Origin: Rhizophagus clarus
Taxonomy: Eukaryota; Glomeromycota; Glomeromycetes; Glomerales; Glomeraceae
Length of the DNA stretch: 64,000 nt
Direction: 5' to 3'
Assembly (NCBI GenBank): GCA_015698045.1
Contig: BLAL01000304.1
Location: 124,001-188,000, forward strand
A program made the position numbers and the translations under genes. The notes beneath the pieces were generated by a model, which ran no database searches, was not told the DNA's origin, and was given only the letters and a program-made list of their open reading frames with translations. Positions 59,723 to 64,000 of the stretch are shown here, piece by piece. The number at the start of each line of letters is the position of its first letter. Position 1 is the stretch's first letter.

Positions 59723-61101
59723 ATGCCAAAAGTTATTAAACGCCAACGTGCTTCGTATTCTATTGAACAGAAAAAGGAAGTTGTTACCTATGCTCGTCAA
59801 CGTGGAAGAAATGAAGCAGCTAGACATTTTGACCTTGACAAATCTATGGTTGGACGCTGGGTTAAGGCAAGTGAAAGTTGGACAAGTGAAATAAAAAATA
59901 ATACTATGCGGGTGGGTTCTGGCCGAAAAGCTTATTTTCCTGAAGCTGAGGCGAAATTATACAATTGGGTAATTGTGCAAAGGAAAAAGGCGCTAGCTGT
60001 AACTTTTGTGACTGTAAGACTTCAAATGTTTGAAATTTTGAGAGAACCGGATATGGTAGCACTATATGGAGAATTAGCAAATAATTTTATGGCAACATTT
60101 CGATGGTTAACTGCATTTATGAAACGGCACAATTTGGCTTTGCGTAGACGTACAAGAATATCCCAGAAACTTCCAGAACAATTGGAAGAATCATTGGAAA
60201 GTTTTTATCGATTTGTTATTCGTCTTAGGATAAAAAATTCTATTGAGATGTGTAATATCTTTAATATGGATGAAACACCAGTCTGGTTTGACATGGCTGG
60301 AAATTTCACCATTAATCAAAAGGGTGAGAAAACAGTTCATATTCGTGGGACAGGTAACGAAAATAATCGGTTTACTGTTGTCTTAACATGCGCAGCAGGT
60401 AAAAATCTCCATTATTTATTTGATTGTTATAAAATGTAATTTTACTTAAATCTTTTTTATTTACAGATGGAACAAAATTGCCGCCAATTTGCATTTTTAA
60501 AGGAAAGCAAATGCCGCGTGGTGAAAAGGCCCCTCCTGGTGTGATCGTATGGTTTCAAGAAAGCGGATGGATGAATGCTGACTTGATGAAACATTACGTT
60601 AGTTACTTAAATCAGATAAGAATGTCAAGTGGCCAATCCAGACTTCCGGCTATGATGGTATACGATTCCTTTAGAGGGCATCTAGAGGAATCTGTTAAAC
60701 AAAAATTTAAGGAAAATCATGTTGAACTTGCAGTAATCCCAGGTGGCTTAACAAGTATTTGTCAACCACTCGATGTTGCCATTAATAAACCTTTTAAAGA
60801 TAATCTTCGTAGAGAGTGGTACCATTGGATGAATAATGGTGGTGCTGGGTATACTCCTGCTGGAAATCTTCGACGTGCAAAAATAAGTGAGGTATGTGGG
60901 TGGGTCAAACGTTCTTGGAATAATGTTTCTGAAGAAATTATCATTCGTGCCTTTAAGAAGTGTGGTATATCAAATGCCTTAGATGGAACGGAAGATGATG
61001 AAATTTACAAAGAAATTGACGAAGTCCTTGATGAAATTCAAAATGAAATGGACAATGATGTGGAGGAAGAAATGGAAATTATTGATTTGAATGATAGTTA
61101 A
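59723..61101 (+). CDS. Pogo-like transposase (HTH-psq, CENP-B HTH, DDE)
   Basis: Exons 59723-60398 and 60467-61101 give 436 residues; the intron (GTAAAA...TTACAG) splits an Asp codon. Residues ~10-50 (YSIEQKKEVVTYARQRGRNEAARHFDLDKSMVGRWVK) form a psq-type helix-turn-helix. A CENP-B-type DNA-binding region follows (KLYNWVIVQRKKALAVTF ... FMKRHNLALRRRTRISQ). The catalytic triad is Asp183 in NMDETPVWFDM, Asp292 in MVYDSFRGHL and Asp328 in TSICQPLDVAINKPFK, spaced DD35D. The C-terminus is acidic. There is no stop or frameshift, so it could be active. It lies between matching terminal repeats. Confidence 0.92.
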
Positions 61102-61267
61102 ATTCTTTTATTTGTAAATATATATAATGTAATTTTGTTTTTTTGATAATATAATAAAATTAATAAGTGGTCGGAGAGGTGCTTATTTTCAGTTTATGCT
61201 TGATATCGTGCAAAGTAAGGGGGGGTGCTTAATTTTGGTGGGTGCTTAATATTGGAAAAATACGGTA

Positions 61268-61667
61268 GTTAGCTGCCTTTATATACGATTTCTATAACAG
61301 TGTTAACTACTTTCACACTGCTGAAATAGCAAAATCTACCATTTTTCTGTAACTCTTTTCACGTCAAACGTGTAAAAAATATATGTGATACAAAATTCTC
61401 AGGTTTTTATTGGTTGATTTAATGTCATGTATTTAAGGGTCCAGTTCCAGAAATTTTGAAACAAAATCATGTGATTGTTGAGTATAGACTTCTGGCACCA
61501 TATAAAAAAAATAGAGATGTAACAGATAATATGTGATGAATAAAATTTTTAGCATGAAAAAATTTTGTTCTTAAAATATTTATAAAAAAATGAAGAAGAA
61601 AAGGATGTGACGGATATAGGTGACAAATAAAATCACATGACATTAGTGTTAATCACCAGTAGTAATA
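61268..61667. other. AT-rich spacer
   Basis: No gene. Short similar segments recur at 61519-61560 and 61600-61650 (gtgatgaataaaat / gtgacaaataaaat), suggesting a small local duplication. Confidence 0.4.
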
Positions 61668-61923
61668 TTAGGGTGTCCAGGATGAGTTGTCGCGATGACC
61701 CTAAAATCGTGGGGTGAAAATCGTGAAATTGCGAAAAATCGTGAATTGGCCAGAGTTAGGGTAACTTCAACCAAAACTAACTTTATCATAATTCTAATTA
61801 TTGAAATTGTGATCATATGTTATCTTAATTATCCAATCAAATTTTATCGCAATCACGATTTTGGCGTGAAAAAATGACCAAAATCATGAAAAAATCATGA
61901 TCAACCCATCCTGGACACCCTAA
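61668..61923. mobile_element. 256-bp MITE-like element
   Basis: Terminal inverted repeats TTAGGGTGTCCAGGATG on the left and its exact reverse complement on the right, with 21 of 22 terminal bases matching. Subterminal AATCGTGAAA / AAATCATGA motifs are inverted. No convincing target duplication was found (TAGTAATA versus GTGATACG). It is non-coding. Confidence 0.65.
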
Positions 61924-62129
61924 GTGATACGTAGTAATTTTCAATAAAAAATTTATAAAGCTATTATCAGAACTCCAAACAATATATATATAGGTCACAT
62001 GAAAATACAAATTTTTTACTATGATCAATAAGCAAATTATTTTAAACTCTGCTAAGCAAAATTTTATTATAACATCAAAAATTTTATATTGCTAAGCAAC
62101 TCATTTTATGACATACACTAGTCAAAATC

Positions 62130-62500
62130 GATGCTATCGGATACATATCAGGTACATATCAGCTACCCGATATGTACCCGATATGTGTGAAATATGTGTA
62201 TACTATTTAATAATACTACACATATCGGGTACCCGATATGTACCTGTCAGATGCAGAAAATCGGTGACATATAACATACATATCGGGTACATATCTCATA
62301 CATATTGGGTAGTTAAATATCGGTTACATATCATAGATTTATTGGGTACCCAATATATTTTAAAAAAATATCAGACAGATATTATATACTTATCGGATAG
62401 TGCTAATAAGTATCCTATATATACCCGATATGTATCCTATTTGTATTTGAAATATAAGCATAATTTCATAATTTTCACACATATCAGATAGCCAAAAAGT
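62130..62500. repeat. Cluster of ATATCGGGTAC motifs in both orientations
   Basis: More than a dozen copies of CATATCGGGTAC or its complement GTACCCGATATG, some head-to-head (e.g. around 62222-62243). Similar GCTAT sequences lie near both edges (TGCTATCGG at 62132 and the complement of ATAGCA at 62502), hinting at a small inverted-repeat element. Confidence 0.65.
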
Positions 62501-62749
62501 ATAGCATTTATGGGGCATTAATAGTAGTAGATTTATAATTTAAATACAATTGTAATTTAAAAGTAATTTAATTCATTTAATTGTAATTACTGAAAGTTTT
62601 ATTTATATTTTCAATTGATAATAAAAAAAATATTATACAAAAAATATTATAAAAAAAATTCACTACTTTTTACACAAATTTACAATTAATGTTCACTTGT
62701 TTGCTTGTTTTCATTTCATTATATCTATTTAATTTGAAAGAAAGTAAAA

Positions 62750-62960
62750 TATTAGTAATAAAAGTGTTAGTATGAATATTAGTAGAAGTGTTAGTAAAAG
62801 AAAATGAACGTTAATAAAAAAATTTTTACATTAGAAAGTGTTAGTATTAATGTTAGTATGAAAGTTAGTAGAAGTAGAAAAGGAACGTCAATAAAAAAAA
62901 ATATAAAGTATAAGTATTAATGTTAGTGTTAATGTTAGTAGAAGTGTTAGTAAAAATAAG
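62750..62960. repeat. GTTAGTA-type short tandem repeats
   Basis: Many GTTAGTA/GTTAGTG units with AGAAGTGTTAGT, in several blocks separated by A-rich spacers. Confidence 0.6.
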
Positions 62961-62979
62961 GAATAAAAAATGTTTAACA

Positions 62980-63281
62980 GTAGAACATTGTTAGTAGGAA
63001 CGTTAGTAGGAGGAAACACATTAGAAAAAAATATTAGTAAGAGTGTTAACAGGATGGAAAAAGAAATTTCAACAAAAAATGTATCTTTGTATTTATTTTT
63101 TAAAAAAACCAATAAAGTAAAAAACTCAATAGTAGAACATTGTTTAGGACGTTAGTAAGAAGAAATACATTGGAAAAATATATTAATAAGAGTGTTAAGA
63201 ATAACATAATAATGGGAAAAGAAATTTCAACAAAAAATATATCTTTATCTTTATTTTTTAGACAAAAACAATAAAGTAAAA
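62980..63281. repeat. ~151-bp imperfect tandem duplication
   Basis: Copies starting AGTAGAACATTG at 62980 and 63131 run in parallel through CGTTAGTA, AAATATTA.TAAGAGTGTTAA, GAAATTTCAACAAAAAAT and AATAAAGTAAAA. They are followed by a GA microsatellite at 63283-63299. Confidence 0.75.
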
Positions 63282-63299
63282 ATTTGAGAGAGAGAGAGA

Positions 63300-64000
63300 A
63301 AAAGTTTTTGAAAAAAAAAAAAAAAATACGATAAATAAATAATTAAATCATGATCATGCAATCACATGATCAACAAAATTATCAATTTTTATTGGTTATT
63401 TGGGTAATATTATATTCAGCCACATTAGCCATAAAATCAGTCACCTATCGAATGCATAAGTCAATATTAGCGAAGAAGCACAAACTTGATTATTCACTAT
63501 TCGTGCTCAACTTGAGTTGATAAAATTATTAAAAAATCACTGATTTTATTAAATTTATCAGAATTTTTATACCTAATTAAAGATGATTAAATTAAGTTTT
63601 ACTACCAATTTCATTATAACGTTACCAACTTTTTTTTTAATCTTGGATATTTTATTTTGAATTTAAATTGTTCACTTTGAACTCGAGTTGAACTCGAGTT
63701 CAACTTGAGTTTAACTCGTTCGCTCAAGATCTTTGTGTAATGTATTGTAGATCTGTAATTGTTTTATTTATAGTCTATAATTGGCAAAAGCTTATTATAA
63801 ATCAAAATAAAAAACACTATTTATTTACATATCTGTATTATTAGATTTTACCTTTTTTAGATTTAATATATAATTAAAAAGAAGACTTTTATCTTGATAT
63901 TTTGGAATCACGATCATAACAATTAACTTTAGGTCGAGTTTAACTTGTTCATTATGATTGATTGTATTGTAGATCCATATCTGTATTATAATTAATATAA
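63300..64000. other. AT-rich end of window with ACTCGAGTT repeats
   Basis: No gene. ACTTGAGTTGA (63510-63520) and an AACTCGAGTTGAACTCGAGTT cluster (63679-63720) are short palindromic repeats of a kind seen at element ends. A GAGTTTAACTTGTTC variant recurs at 63935-63949. Any larger element would extend beyond the window. Confidence 0.45.

Larger units (their letters stand above)
59397..61265 (+). mobile_element. Complete pogo-like (Tc1/mariner superfamily) DNA transposon
   Basis: A 1869-bp element with terminal inverted repeats. The left end starts CCGTATTTTTCCAATATTAA and the right end is its exact reverse complement over those bases; the match continues into GCACCC. It is flanked by TA on both sides (59395-59396 and 61266-61267), the Tc1/mariner/pogo target duplication. 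A second GGGTGCTTAATTTTGG motif lies just inside both ends. The single gene inside is intact with one intron. Confidence 0.9.

Noticed and set aside
59535..59894. 119-residue ORF overlapping the transposase start
   Set aside because: Different frame from the clear transposase reading frame.
62108..62491. 127-residue ORF
   Set aside because: It is produced by the ATATCGGGTAC repeats, giving YRVPDM-like repeated peptides.

Overview
This window looks like nuclear DNA from an arbuscular mycorrhizal fungus, most likely Rhizophagus or a close relative (Glomeromycotina). It is very AT-rich, with long A/T homopolymers. Its genes are split by many short GT-AG introns (about 60-100 nt). It carries an RNAi-type RNA-dependent RNA polymerase, an F-box protein, a decayed Crinkler gene and a dispersed coiled-coil protein family of a kind I associate with these fungi. 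The organism call is inference from gene content; no marker gene settles it.

The window has three zones. (1) 1-16.7 kb is a gene-dense block: a NIPA-type magnesium transporter, CDK7 kinase, thymidylate synthase, the small DNA polymerase delta subunit (POLD4), a TRF4/TENT4-type non-canonical poly(A) polymerase, an RRM-containing RdRP and an F-box-like protein. For the six genes from 1.8 kb to 16.6 kb, exon chains could be assembled with phases and splice sites that close exactly. (2) 16.7-48.4 kb is gene-poor. It has an ultra-AT stretch (about 19.3-21.9 kb), decayed genes (two coiled-coil family members, a Crinkler, a transposon-type ORF), small inverted-repeat elements with 8-bp target duplications, a possible small HMG-like gene, an ICMT-like membrane methyltransferase and a HAD dehalogenase. 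(3) 48.4-64 kb has DNA polymerase lambda/POL4, the ER nucleotide-exchange factor SIL1 and tRNA-Ala(AGC). It then becomes a transposon-rich tail with a hAT-like composite element carrying a ~111-bp minisatellite, a dead DDE transposase, an apparently complete pogo-like element with an intact DD35D transposase and TA target duplication, and several MITE-like and tandem-repeat structures.

CDK7, TYMS, POLD4 and POLL are all linked to cell cycle, nucleotide supply or DNA synthesis, but they are separate transcription units and no operon logic is implied. The observations most worth following up are these. The NIPA gene ends in UGA-CUA followed by 52 in-frame codons (51 after the stop up to a second stop codon), consistent with stop-codon readthrough. 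A 16-nt microexon encodes most of the catalytic DLDGD loop of the RdRP. A family of GTTTCGG-rich inverted-repeat elements has 8-bp target duplications (hAT hallmark), two of which interrupt recognisable older coding sequences. The pogo-like element looks intact.
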